Of a stretch of 64,000 nucleotides of DNA, positions 46,601-55,127 are shown piece by piece (within the stretch, counting starts at the first letter, position 1; the number at the start of each line of letters is the position of its first letter). Made by a program: the position numbers and the translations under genes. Location: the NCBI RefSeq assembly GCF_000227135.1, contig NC_018259.1, positions 964,406-1,028,405 on the forward strand, given 5' to 3'. The notes beneath the pieces were generated by a model. That model did no database searches and was not told the DNA's origin. It was given only the letters and a program-made list of their open reading frames with translations. The stretch comes from Leishmania donovani. Taxonomy: Eukaryota; Euglenozoa; Kinetoplastea; Trypanosomatida; Trypanosomatidae.

Positions 46601-48445
46601 GCAGTACATGTACAGGAACTGCATAATCCAACTTTGCGCGAGTGAGCTCACGTCGTGCACGACGTCGCCGAGGAGGAAGGAGCTGACAAGCTGGTCGTAC
46701 GCCGGCGCCTTCTCATTTACGGACGGCGTGAAGAAAAGTGTGTGGAGGCCGAGGCGCGTGCGCAGCGCATTCAGCGACGCCAGGTTAGCCCAGACGTAGT
46801 AAAAGAAGTAGTAGTCGCTGCACCCACCACCGTGCGCCATCGCACTTCCGTGGCCGGTGGTCTGCCCATCCTCACGTAGTGCGTTGGTGCACGGAAGCGC
46901 GTCCGGGTCCACAGGAGTGGCGCTGAAATTTTCAGAGCGCACGACAGCGTGAGTGCGAATGCCGAGGGCGCCGGTGTGGCACAGCAGCTGCGCCACGTCC
47001 GACCACTGCGGATCCTGTGGGCACAGCGTCGCCATGAAGAGGGGATAGAAAATGTGCCGCAGCTGATCACCAACGGTGGTGCAGAGAGAGGGAAGCTGGC
47101 TTGGCCCCAGCTGCTTCGTGGAGTGGCGCTCTCGCTGAATCGCCAGCACCCATCGATTGCGCGAAAACTTGTTGAAGCCCTGCCGACGCACCCACACCGC
47201 GAGTCGCGTGAGCTCCTCCGGGTGGTGCCCGCAGATCTCCAGCATCATCTCGGTCGCCGTCATCTGCTGCTTCTGGTACTCGCGCTGCTCCAGCTCGGCG
47301 CGGAGCAGCATGCCGCACAGGTTTCCGTGGCTCGGTCCATCGGTTGACAAGAGTGCCTGCAGCAGCGTCGCACCAAAGGCGCCAGCGGGGTTCAGCTTCG
47401 CATCGAACGGGTCGTATGGCAGGTACTTGTTGCGGTACAGTGTAGGTTGCAAGCCGAGTCCCTCCACCGTGAGCTCGCGCGGGTCTTGGATACCGCCCGC
47501 TTCAAGGTAGGCAGCCAGTGTCACGACCTGCTGCGTGTGGGGGTCGACGTAGAGGGGAGCGCGCGGCTGCTCTAGCGCCGTAGTCACCACGTACTCCAGC
47601 AGCACCGGCGCCACAACAGACGTGCGCATGTTCACGCCATTGTCGACGCGCGTGCACGGGGCGTAGACGCCACCGTCGCGGTACAGCTCATCATAGTTGC
47701 CTTCGATTTCCAGGTTAAGCAACAGGTACAGGCGGAACTTCTCGGCGATGGAGGTGAGGCGCATGCGGGCGGTGGAGAGACACGGGCCGTTCTCGATGGC
47801 CCCGTAGACGGCGCGGATATCGCGCACGTACTGTTCCCATGGCACGACACGAGTGCGCATGCCTTCAAAGCCAAAGACGCCGTGGCGAAACTCGAGCCCC
47901 ATGAGCGAGGCCACCGCTGTGGAGTCATCAGTCTGTGATAGCGGGCCTTTCGGCATCTTGCCGGCTGGCGACGAAAGAGGGGAAGACACCGACGCGGCTT
48001 GCGACCCCCCCAACGCCGAAGTAGCAGGCGCCGCAGTGCCGCAGTAACGCCTCTCCAGCTCCTCTGCTGTCAAAGGCACCTCTAGCTGCCCTTGGTCCGT
48101 ATTCTTGTATGCCTGACGAGCCTGGATGATGTGCGCCATGATGCCGACGCACTTGAGGTAGTCTTTGTCGCCCTCATCGCCGTCGATCATGATGCGATGA
48201 TACGTGGGTGCCACAGCGGCGTCGGAGGCCTCCAACGCGCCCCTGCCACGAAAATCCCTTTGGGCCTTATCACCGTCATCAGAGCCCGGCATCTCTCCGC
48301 TGCCATCGCCGATGCCTCGGAAGGGCTCGAAGGATGCGGAGATGGCGGAGCAGGGCTGCCGCAGGTGCTTGTGGGAAAGGATGCGCTCAATGACGGGCGT
48401 GGCACCCCCCTGCATCTTGGGCTGCGCGCGAGTGTTGCTTTCCAT
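43607..48445 (-). CDS. Tandem double AMP-deaminase-like protein, both active sites degenerate
   Basis: 1612 residues from the ATG at 48443-48445; upstream in-frame sequence reads as UTR. It contains two consecutive AMP deaminase folds, about 200-745 and 780-1385, then a coiled-coil tail. Domain 2 keeps many family signatures (SGFDCIADESK, NPPYSYYMYYIWAN, MSPLSNTAG, FHFTREPLVEEY, ARNSVLQSGF, GNDVRR). AMPD binds zinc with HxH, a His in PHCGE and an Asp in STDDP. In domain 1 these are Gly270/Asn272, Ser575 and Ser653. In domain 2 they are Asn967/His969, Gln1216 and Asn1293. The catalytic Glu (578, 1219) and His (597, 1238) remain. Zinc-dependent deamination of AMP to IMP is therefore unlikely; a regulatory or AMP-sensing role is inference. 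Confidence 0.92.
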   Translation of the reverse strand: MESNTRAQPKMQGGATPVIERILSHKHLRQPCSAISASFEPFRGIGDGSGEMPGSDDGDKAQRDFRGRGALEASDAAVAPTYHRIMIDGDEGDKDYLKCVGIMAHIIQARQAYKNTDQGQLEVPLTAEELERRYCGTAAPATSALGGSQAASVSSPLSSPAGKMPKGPLSQTDDSTAVASLMGLEFRHGVFGFEGMRTRVVPWEQYVRDIRAVYGAIENGPCLSTARMRLTSIAEKFRLYLLLNLEIEGNYDELYRDGGVYAPCTRVDNGVNMRTSVVAPVLLEYVVTTALEQPRAPLYVDPHTQQVVTLAAYLEAGGIQDPRELTVEGLGLQPTLYRNKYLPYDPFDAKLNPAGAFGATLLQALLSTDGPSHGNLCGMLLRAELEQREYQKQQMTATEMMLEICGHHPEELTRLAVWVRRQGFNKFSRNRWVLAIQRERHSTKQLGPSQLPSLCTTVGDQLRHIFYPLFMATLCPQDPQWSDVAQLLCHTGALGIRTHAVVRSENFSATPVDPDALPCTNALREDGQTTGHGSAMAHGGGCSDYYFFYYVWANLASLNALRTRLGLHTLFFTPSVNEKAPAYDQLVSSFLLGDVVHDVSSLAQSWIMQFLYMYCRIGIVLSPLRDNALSTAYFDSPFVKYFRQGMRVSISTSDPLYFHHHESQPLIEEYATLSKLCSLTPMDTMELGRNSVLNSSFPLEVKQAWLGERFSTLGAEGNDLRRCGVCDYRLQFRHETLAHEEALLNQLLAKAGIKAPGGVGSGVDGGDSDGGALSLHLIPYAQSVLVSDLVQQSRHSRRMNYTDQRIVYPRIDIYYGGHRSGFATEAVAALRQVVALRLKYVGNANRTAVATDANVHVEDVFSTTRQFDEAQWEYNTYYGVCILSQQGKTPLWPTFLPTITEFIRDMSVIRQTASSVALQRLATHRLHLLEQKFLLHLSMNISNEAGKREEKEWNNRDFFTAYKVDTNVHTDAGSNARTLLEFFVDKALNHGEDVVFERDHHPVTLKELLSEYEIDVHHITVDELNHRLNTHPDLREIFLSPFNFMQGRYFAELTKRTLDIYEEDAFSYAENRLSITGASEQEWYDLAHWFDCYGMASSRSRWMVCLPWHYRRLRRNGVLKNFGAFLDNVFHPLWEISMHPAKDTKFHYLLAHLSGFDCIADESKIDLPLTDVSPHDWNSDLNPPYSYYMYYIWANITSLNEFRASRGLSTFTLRPQCGERGSMDHLVSGFCLANSINHGVTLARHPVLEYMWYIAQVGVAMSPLSNTAGASAYLENPFPVFFHRGLNVSLATNQPLYFHFTREPLVEEYSIAAKLWKFELNDMSEIARNSVLQSGFSAAWKENALGPRYQLRSTLGNDVRRSRVSDIRVAYRYEVYHTELNFLDEQLAAASPGFAGKSSVPETASPPAEADASRGHMNSLLNGVSRFSTDAGCEPAAGAGRSPAPTASSQRMPRAMKLLEEELAICGDVWQGVASTPLLPTSTTNTDGSLTFLHTTNSRSVHLSRHSSSELLPPPLASRTAQLRGEIRRLDAELTRMRAVSLQVAGENNSIAVQVNALRERLQTEGLTILGGLCGSANEEEIEPSSTSSGESAVTGAAAVEEVEGGGGRPSL

Positions 48446-49628
48446 GGTCGCCGCTGTGCATGGGCGCACCTGTGTCGGTGTCGGTGGGGGAGGAGCGCAG
48501 TTGGTGTGCGCGCGCAAGGCCCTGCTCTCTGTTTTGTTTTGTTTTTCCTTTTCGAAGAGGTGAAGGTCAAGGGAGAGGTACAGAGAAGGAATGGTGACCA
48601 GCTGAAAGGGAGTACACGCACGTTCGCATACGCAAGACAAGCGAATGGATGGGCATGCTGGCGCAGACTCGCATCCCCCTGCCCGTTACGCCTGCGACAA
48701 CAGCAGTGAGGTAGGCGTGCCAAGGGAGATAGGGGAGAGGTGCGCGTGAGCCACTCCGCCTTTCGCACCCGCTGACACAGCGCTTCAGTTGCGGATGACC
48801 TCGATGGGCAGCACGGTGCACACCGTCCAAGTTGTTCCAACGTGGTGCGTGACGGGTGTGAGGCTGCTTGCCTCTCTTGTCTCATGCCCTCTTGGATGAG
48901 CGTCGTTGCTGTCATCGTGGATGGGAAACGCATGCTAATGATGTGGCCGCGAGCAGCCATGGGCGTCACATCAGCGCATGCGGGGCCGAACACACAAATA
49001 CGCAACACGAAAAAAAAAAGAATACAATAAGTATAGCGCGCGAGCCACATCGAAGACAGTTCAACAGGTTGCACGCGCGCGTGCCGGCGGGAGAGAAGCA
49101 AAGACAACGGTTCCTGTCCTCCCCTCCCCCTGCATACGAAGAAATACGAAGCGGAAGTGGCTTGGTCTTCCTCAGGAGACGCAGACCGCCCGCACCCCGC
49201 GTCGGCACATCAGATAAACACGCAAACTCAAGTGCGTGTGAGGGAAGAAAAGGGATAGGGGCTGTGCACGCGGGGCGATCGCCTCTCCACCGGGTACACT
49301 TTCCCCTCCGCACTTTACACATCATTTGCTTAAGCGGCCTCGTTTTCGCGCACAGACACACACGCCCGCGCACGCGTCACCTACACCCAATGGCGGCTGC
49401 GCTGGTCGACTGCATGCCACCTAAAGGTTTGAATGAGAAACCAAATACCTACTCTCCACGAGGCGCGTGGCGGAGGTAGAGGTGCGGCGTGGCGCACGCT
49501 GTCGCCGTGCGATTGCGCAGCAGCGCCGCGTAGCGACCCGGGAAACGCGCGCCCCTTGCACGCACAGCCTCCTCCTCCTCCGTTCAAAGCCTCCTGTTCT
49601 GCGAAGCTGTGAGTGAGTCACGGTCCTG
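48446..49628. other. Intergenic spacer
   Basis: Holds the 5' UTR region of the AMPD-like gene and the 3' UTR of the PIG-S-like gene. An A-run is present at 49011-49019. No gene is supported. Confidence 0.45.
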
Positions 49629-50885
49629 TCACTGGCCTTTCTTCGCATCCTGTGCCTCGGCGGTGGCCTTTGCGCGAGCGTGGTTGTGCCAGCGCTCCTC
49701 CACGAGAGAGCGCGCGGCCAGTAGCGTGCAGGACACCATCGGCAGCAGCACAATCAACTGCGAGACGAGCGAATGGTCCCACGGAATGTACAGCTGCGGG
49801 GTGAGCGATGGGTGGAACTGCAGGTCGTCGGCGGCACGCGCGGCTCGCAGGAAGGAGCCGGATTGCACGTGGCGCTCCAAGACTGCGAACATGCGCTCCG
49901 TGCTTTGTGGGACGGCCATGTTCGTGTTTGCCGCAATGGAGCGCAGCGTGCTCGTCACAGAGGCGATCGTGTGCAGACACCCCTGATGCTCCCGCGCCCG
50001 CTTCCAGGCCGCCACGTCGGCAGGCTTGAAAGAAGCCAAGCCGATCTGCTGTGTTACGACAGAGAGAAGCGCCGCGCGTACCTCGGCCTCCAGTGAAGCG
50101 GCCCGCAGTCGGTACGACAAAGGTGTGAGAGAAGCTGCTGAAAAACTCGTCCTACCGGAGGACGCAACATCGGAGGCATCCGGCACCTCCACGGGAAGCA
50201 TGCAGTACGCTTGCCGCACGTCAGCGACGAAGCACTGCACCTTGCCCGCTGCATCCCCCGGCAGCGCGGACGCCGGCACACTAAAGAGCGACAGGCCAAA
50301 CAGCTCCGCCTCCTGGCCAACCTCAGGCAGAAAGGCATGCTTCAGCGTCGGCAAGCCGAGCTGCTGTTGGTTTGCCAAGTGCTCCAGCTTGCGCAACACG
50401 CGCTTCGCGCTAGGGAAGCGCCCACTCTGTGCTTCCTTGAAGAGTGCAGCGATCACTTCATCCCGCACCTGCGACTGCAGACGCACAAAGGTATAAAGCG
50501 TGTGAGTCGGAAGCGGGACAGCTGCCGCAGCGGTGCTCAGGCCGTCTGCCAGCCGCTCCTTCATCAGAGCAAGCGCCGCATGTACGCTGAGCAGCAACGC
50601 CGGGGAGTCCACCCAAACACCCAGCCCGTAAAATGCGGGAGGGAGCGAGGCAGAGGTCAAGGCAGGGGTGCCTTCCAGAGTGGAGCACCTCGCCTGCAGG
50701 TCTACCAGAACGCGATCCATCGGTAGCTCTACATGCTCATGGCTCACCGTCGTCCAATGTACACCGATGACGACAAGAAATATGAATGCGCTGAGTGCCG
50801 CAAAGCTGTTTGTAGCGTTGCGCCGCCACGTCTCGGACGGCGCCGCCACTGCCGTGAACTTCGGTCTAGGAAGACTGCTCGGCAT
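49629..50885 (-). CDS. GPI transamidase subunit, PIG-S family (trypanosomatid TTA1-like)
   Basis: 418 residues from the ATG at 50883-50885. Topology is diagnostic: one TM helix near the N-terminus (about 27-45), a large lumenal domain, and one TM near the C-terminus (about 373-393) with a short charged cytosolic tail. Right after TM1 comes GVHWTTVSHEHVELP, like the PIG-S motif with WW-x-TT-x-x-YRA-x-LP. Just before TM2, FHPSLTPQLYIPWDH mirrors the PIG-S segment that precedes its last TM (DPSLL-x-LLYFP-x-D). The GPI transamidase attaches GPI anchors to proteins in the ER. Trypanosomes have GPI8, GAA1, GPI16, TTA1 and TTA2, with TTA1 having this two-TM layout. TTA1 is the preferred identity. 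GPI-anchored surface proteins dominate Leishmania biology, so it should be constitutively needed. Confidence 0.75.
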   Translation of the reverse strand: MPSSLPRPKFTAVAAPSETWRRNATNSFAALSAFIFLVVIGVHWTTVSHEHVELPMDRVLVDLQARCSTLEGTPALTSASLPPAFYGLGVWVDSPALLLSVHAALALMKERLADGLSTAAAAVPLPTHTLYTFVRLQSQVRDEVIAALFKEAQSGRFPSAKRVLRKLEHLANQQQLGLPTLKHAFLPEVGQEAELFGLSLFSVPASALPGDAAGKVQCFVADVRQAYCMLPVEVPDASDVASSGRTSFSAASLTPLSYRLRAASLEAEVRAALLSVVTQQIGLASFKPADVAAWKRAREHQGCLHTIASVTSTLRSIAANTNMAVPQSTERMFAVLERHVQSGSFLRAARAADDLQFHPSLTPQLYIPWDHSLVSQLIVLLPMVSCTLLAARSLVEERWHNHARAKATAEAQDAKKGQ

Positions 50886-51532
50886 GGCGCCACTTGCTCG
50901 ACCTATGCGGAAGTGAAAGAGGGAGGGTGGAGAAGCTCAGCTGCAGGAGGAGTATGTGTGTGTGTGTGTGTGTGTGTCTGTGTGTGTGCGTTAATGGCGA
51001 GAGTGTATGAGATTACGTACAAAAAAACGGCTACACGTCACCAATTCTGTACTCTGTTCTCGTCGCCTCCTTCGACCTCCTCTTATGCCGATTATGTTAC
51101 GCTGTGGGTGTCGCGCAAACATACACACCCAAGACACACACACACGGCGCCAGCATGGTGCAGAGCGCCGTACGATGCAAAGGAGGAAGCAGGACAGATA
51201 AGAGAACAGGGATGCAATCAGCCGGAATCGAAAACAGAGGAAGAGACGCAAGTTGGGGGATGGCAGAGCAGAACCCGCGTACACGTACGCGTGTGTGTGC
51301 GTGGCACGTGTGTGGCAGAGCCACTGCGCCTCCCCTTGCATTTTATTCGCTGTGCGGGTTCCGTGCACTTCACCCTCCCCCCCCCCTCCCAGCCCCGTCC
51401 CCTTCTCCCGCGCTCCTCTCATAAGTGCAGTGATGGCTGAGGACAGTCGCCAAGCGCCACCGAGCGCCATAGTTTCACACGTGCACACGCTCTTTTCGAG
51501 AAACACGCCCGACTCACTCCATTGCCGCACGC
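50886..51532. other. Intergenic spacer with polypyrimidine tract and (TG)n
   Basis: A purine-rich run at about 50911-50936 lies right upstream of the PIG-S start and is polypyrimidine on the transcript. A (TG)n run is at about 50953-50988. No gene is seen. Confidence 0.5.
50953..50988. repeat. (TG)n microsatellite
   Basis: A TG run with one C interruption, directly beside the polypyrimidine tract of the PIG-S-like gene. Confidence 0.85.
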
Positions 51533-54352
51533 TCAAACACACTTCGAACAGTCCTCTAGCGCAGTCTGTAGCTCCGACTCCAAATGCCGCAGGTACGTCG
51601 AGGAAGCAGCGGTTGCAATGTGCACGGTGCCTGCGTTGTCCTCGAGAGCGGCTTTAAACCGATGCATGCCCGCCGTGCCTGACCCAGCAGCCGCGCCGGG
51701 CATCCCGTTGGCATCACGGGATGAGTAAACACAGGCGCCGCCGTGAGGTATGCTGCACTGTGAGCGATGCTGCTTCACAGGCGAGCCCGCTGCCCGCACT
51801 GCGAGCTCGAGTCCGATGCACGCGCAGAGGCCTGCGTGCCACTGCGGTGATGGCGGTGACACCGAGCGGAGAACCTCATATCCTTCGGCACGGTCGATGG
51901 TCGACTGCGCCAAGTCCTTTACGGAAGCGGGTGGCGCATCCCATGTTGTGGCGCCGGTGGGGACCCACATCCCTCTAGCACGAGGCGTCCGCTTGGCCGA
52001 CGGGGACAGAGGGGTCGTGGCAGCGGCAGCGGCAGTCACCGAGTTATTACCTGGGCAACTCATACGAGCACCAATCAGCTGCTGCGCAAGTTTGTGATCA
52101 TCAATGATCTGCAGGTGGCTGCGCTTCCCCTCCGTCATCGACCGCGTCGCCTGCGACCTAGCAGGGCGGAAGCAGCACTCAGCGACGACGCCGCTGCACT
52201 TGTGCGGCAGCGCCGTCAGCAGCTCCTCCTGTCGTCGACGATTCCGCTCCGTCTGCGGCTGAGAAAAGGCGGGGTCGCTGAAGTGCATTTGTGCACAGCA
52301 GGTCGCCTCCTTCGCCTCTGCGCCCGCCGCAGTTCGGGTACGCCGCTCTCGCACCGTCTCGGCTGCTAGGCCGTTGCCCTCTGAAAGTCGCCGGGAACGC
52401 TCCTCTGCAAGCACGCGGCTCCGTGCATCAACGAAGGGGTGAAAGGTGCACGTCTCCGCATCGCCCTCCACCTGCAAATGGCGAATCTCGCGCCGCCACT
52501 GTAGCTCCTCCCGCTCTGCGTAAAGGGCGTCAAAGACGGTGTAGCCAACGGCGAAGGGCCGATTGGTGTCTGCGTGGCGTGGTGGGCTCTCACGAGCTGC
52601 CGCACCGCCGACTGCAAGGGCAATCGCTGCTGTTGTGTCCTTGTTGCACTGCGCACCCGGTGGTCGCTGTCTCGCCGAGGAGCGCTGCTGCCCATCACGA
52701 TGAGTTCGCGCCGCCGCAGACGCGCCGTTACTAGGTGCCTTTGGCTTGTACAGCTCTGTGTGCATCCACTTTTCCCTCATCAGCTCAATGAATGCCCGAA
52801 CCGCCGCGCGCTCATCGCTGTCGCGGAAGAGGCGGCCGAACACCTGCGGCGGAGCTACTGCAGCACGACCGTCGTCGCTCGTCTTCGTCGTCTTCTCGCG
52901 CACCCTGCTGCGGGCGGGAGTATGTTGCTGCGGTGTACCGAAGGTCCCCGACGGTGCACTGCTGGGTTCGCTCTCCGACTGAGGTGGCCTGTCAGACAGC
53001 GAAGCGCTGTCGAGCCGCGGCGTCGATACGGCGAGTGCACCTCGGCAATGCTGAGGGCCCACCGTTGATGTTGAACGGGTCTGCCTGCCTTTGACATAGT
53101 GCGCGAAGTGCTCCGACCCCGCGCCGATGAGGCCCCTGCAGCTCTTCGCCTTCTCCAGGTACGTGCACGGGGGCTCACTTGCCTTGGAGCGAGGGACGCC
53201 GGTGTGCAAGCTCGACCTGGTCTCCTCCTCGGTTCTCCACCAAAGCTCCGCGAGACGGCGTGGGTGGGCTGCTTGCAGCTCCTCCTGTGTGGCCGAAAAC
53301 TGCCTCGACGAGCGCGACGGCGTCCGCTGAGCTGCCGATGAGCTCATCGCGCGGTGAGGCAAAGCACCTCTGCCGTCGCCCAGGTTCGCCTCGGCGCCGC
53401 GGGCACGCGCCATGCCTCCCGCCCCGGAGCTGTGCGAACGCGCTCGGCGGGTGGGCTTGCGCTCGCGATGGCCCTCTTCCACTTGGGATAACGATGGGTG
53501 GAAGGTGCAGTTAGCTTGAAAATCCGCCTCTTGCGCCTCTCGCAACGCCTGCAGCCGCCGCTCCCGCCGCTCCGCCTGTTTGGTGGCGTTTCGGTAGAGC
53601 CTCTCGCATGCCGCATCCTCCCCTGTGTGGCCCGCCTCGGTCTCCTTGCTGTTGGTAACTGTAGCGCCCATAGGGGCGCTGGCCCGCGCAGGAGAGCGCG
53701 CACCACGCATCTGTGCTGCTCCCGATGACATTTGTGCAGGCCCATTCGCGGAAGGAGCGGGTGCGTCCGGAGAGGCAGAATGCTGGCCCGCGGTCGGCTC
53801 ACAACGGGACGACAGCACGTGGGGGCGGGGCGTGCATCTCTCCTTCTCGCGCGGCTTCTGGGCAGCCCTTCGTTGCTCCCGCACGCGGAGCTGTCGCTGC
53901 GCGCGCTCCTCTGCTTCGCGGAAGAGGCGCAAATACAAGGTTTGAAGAGGGGCCACTTCGTCCTCGCAGGCGTGGATAGCAAGGTGAAGTACCGGGAAAC
54001 GTGGCGATGCCGTTATGGCTGACGAAGTGGCGAGAGGAACAGTCTGCGGCGCGTCGGCGCTCAACATTTTCTCCCAGGACGACCTCCTGTGGGCTGCGTC
54101 TCCTGCACTGGAGGTACGATCGGCATCGAGAGGGGTGGGGCTTGCTCTCGAGGACGGGAGTGAAGCATGCGCCTCTGCCCTCGGCGCCGTCATGAGCGGG
54201 CTCATCGCGTCGACGTCGATGGGTGGGAGTGCAATGGACAAGAGTGGGGGTCGAACTCTGCGAGCCGTGCCGGGTGCGCTGCGGGCGGGGTTTGCTGCAG
54301 GGGACGTCGCCGCCGCGGCGACGTGTGCCTCTGCGTCTAACGAAGAGAGCAT
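51533..54352 (-). CDS. 939-residue hypothetical protein with repeated C-x-F-x-P motifs
   Basis: The ATG is at 54350-54352. I do not recognise a named family. The protein is mostly Ser/Ala/Arg-rich, but it carries short islands with the plan 'basic helix, then C-[TC]-F-[HR]-P': CTFHPSLS near residue 284, CTFHPFVDARSR near 637 and CCFRPARS near 729. Each is preceded by an Arg/Glu-rich amphipathic helix (for example RNATKQAERRERRLQALREA, or EELQWRREIRHLQ). This pattern recurs in many kinetoplastid proteins, several of them flagellar or basal-body associated, but I know no biochemical function for it. Two long acidic/basic helices around 135-165 also suggest coiled coil. A cytoskeletal role is inference. 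Confidence 0.78.
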   Translation of the reverse strand: MLSSLDAEAHVAAAATSPAANPARSAPGTARRVRPPLLSIALPPIDVDAMSPLMTAPRAEAHASLPSSRASPTPLDADRTSSAGDAAHRRSSWEKMLSADAPQTVPLATSSAITASPRFPVLHLAIHACEDEVAPLQTLYLRLFREAEERAQRQLRVREQRRAAQKPREKERCTPRPHVLSSRCEPTAGQHSASPDAPAPSANGPAQMSSGAAQMRGARSPARASAPMGATVTNSKETEAGHTGEDAACERLYRNATKQAERRERRLQALREAQEADFQANCTFHPSLSQVEEGHRERKPTRRARSHSSGAGGMARARGAEANLGDGRGALPHRAMSSSAAQRTPSRSSRQFSATQEELQAAHPRRLAELWWRTEEETRSSLHTGVPRSKASEPPCTYLEKAKSCRGLIGAGSEHFAHYVKGRQTRSTSTVGPQHCRGALAVSTPRLDSASLSDRPPQSESEPSSAPSGTFGTPQQHTPARSRVREKTTKTSDDGRAAVAPPQVFGRLFRDSDERAAVRAFIELMREKWMHTELYKPKAPSNGASAAARTHRDGQQRSSARQRPPGAQCNKDTTAAIALAVGGAAARESPPRHADTNRPFAVGYTVFDALYAEREELQWRREIRHLQVEGDAETCTFHPFVDARSRVLAEERSRRLSEGNGLAAETVRERRTRTAAGAEAKEATCCAQMHFSDPAFSQPQTERNRRRQEELLTALPHKCSGVVAECCFRPARSQATRSMTEGKRSHLQIIDDHKLAQQLIGARMSCPGNNSVTAAAAATTPLSPSAKRTPRARGMWVPTGATTWDAPPASVKDLAQSTIDRAEGYEVLRSVSPPSPQWHAGLCACIGLELAVRAAGSPVKQHRSQCSIPHGGACVYSSRDANGMPGAAAGSGTAGMHRFKAALEDNAGTVHIATAASSTYLRHLESELQTALEDCSKCV

Positions 54353-55127
54353 AGAGGCGATGAGCGGGCGTCAGCGCGAACGCGGCGGAGTTGCAGAGGA
54401 AGAGGCCAGGAAAAGACACAGCAGCAAAAGGAGCAAATGACGAAGCGATGAGTACCCGCGGCGGCCACGCAGAGGGCTGAGCGACGGATGCGCTGCACAA
54501 CAGCGAAGAATGCTGAAAAGACAAGGAGCAATCGAGCACCATCTGTTGTGCTGCGCTTGACGGCTCGTGTGTGGGTGACAGTGGGGAAGGGATAGCGGTA
54601 GAACGTGCAATCAACCGCACGGGCACGAGCGTTTCATGCCAGATGAAGCCAGTAGAGGTGCACGCTCAAGCACGAGAGAGAGACGTGGGGTGCGGAGAAT
54701 AGCCTTTTTGCCTTACAGGAGACGCGAGGAGTGTACTGGGCAGCGTTGGAAAAGGCGCGAGGCACTTCCGCGCAGCGGACTATGTCCACGGCATGCAACA
54801 GGAGCTGAAAGAAACGAAGAGCTCACTTCCCTCGATGCTGAGTGCACCACGCATATGGTGACCACCCGCGCACAAGCACGGCTACACCAACAAAGGCACG
54901 CTGCGGTCACGTCACACGCCGTGCCTCTGTGTGTGTGTGTGTGTGTCATCCTAATATCTTGTTTTTTTTTTCCTCTTTCGTTTGCTTGTGTGCGCTTTAG
55001 TAGCTTCGCGTGTTAGACGCACGTCACGCGACAAGCAGCTCCGACTGTATTCCTGTAGGCAGCTCCGCGCTCACAGAGTGTGGAGCGCTTCGATGGACGC
55101 AGGGGTGTCACGCTGCGCCACTGCACC
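54353..55127. other. Intergenic spacer
   Basis: A (TG)n run is at about 54929-54948 and a T-run at 54962-54971. The purine-rich stretch near 54396-54436 is a polypyrimidine tract for the upstream end of the 939-residue gene. No gene is seen. Confidence 0.45.

Noticed and set aside
48187..49107. 306-codon minus-strand ORF upstream of the AMPD-like gene
   Set aside because: It overlaps the AMPD-like coding sequence in another frame and its upstream part is compositionally UTR.
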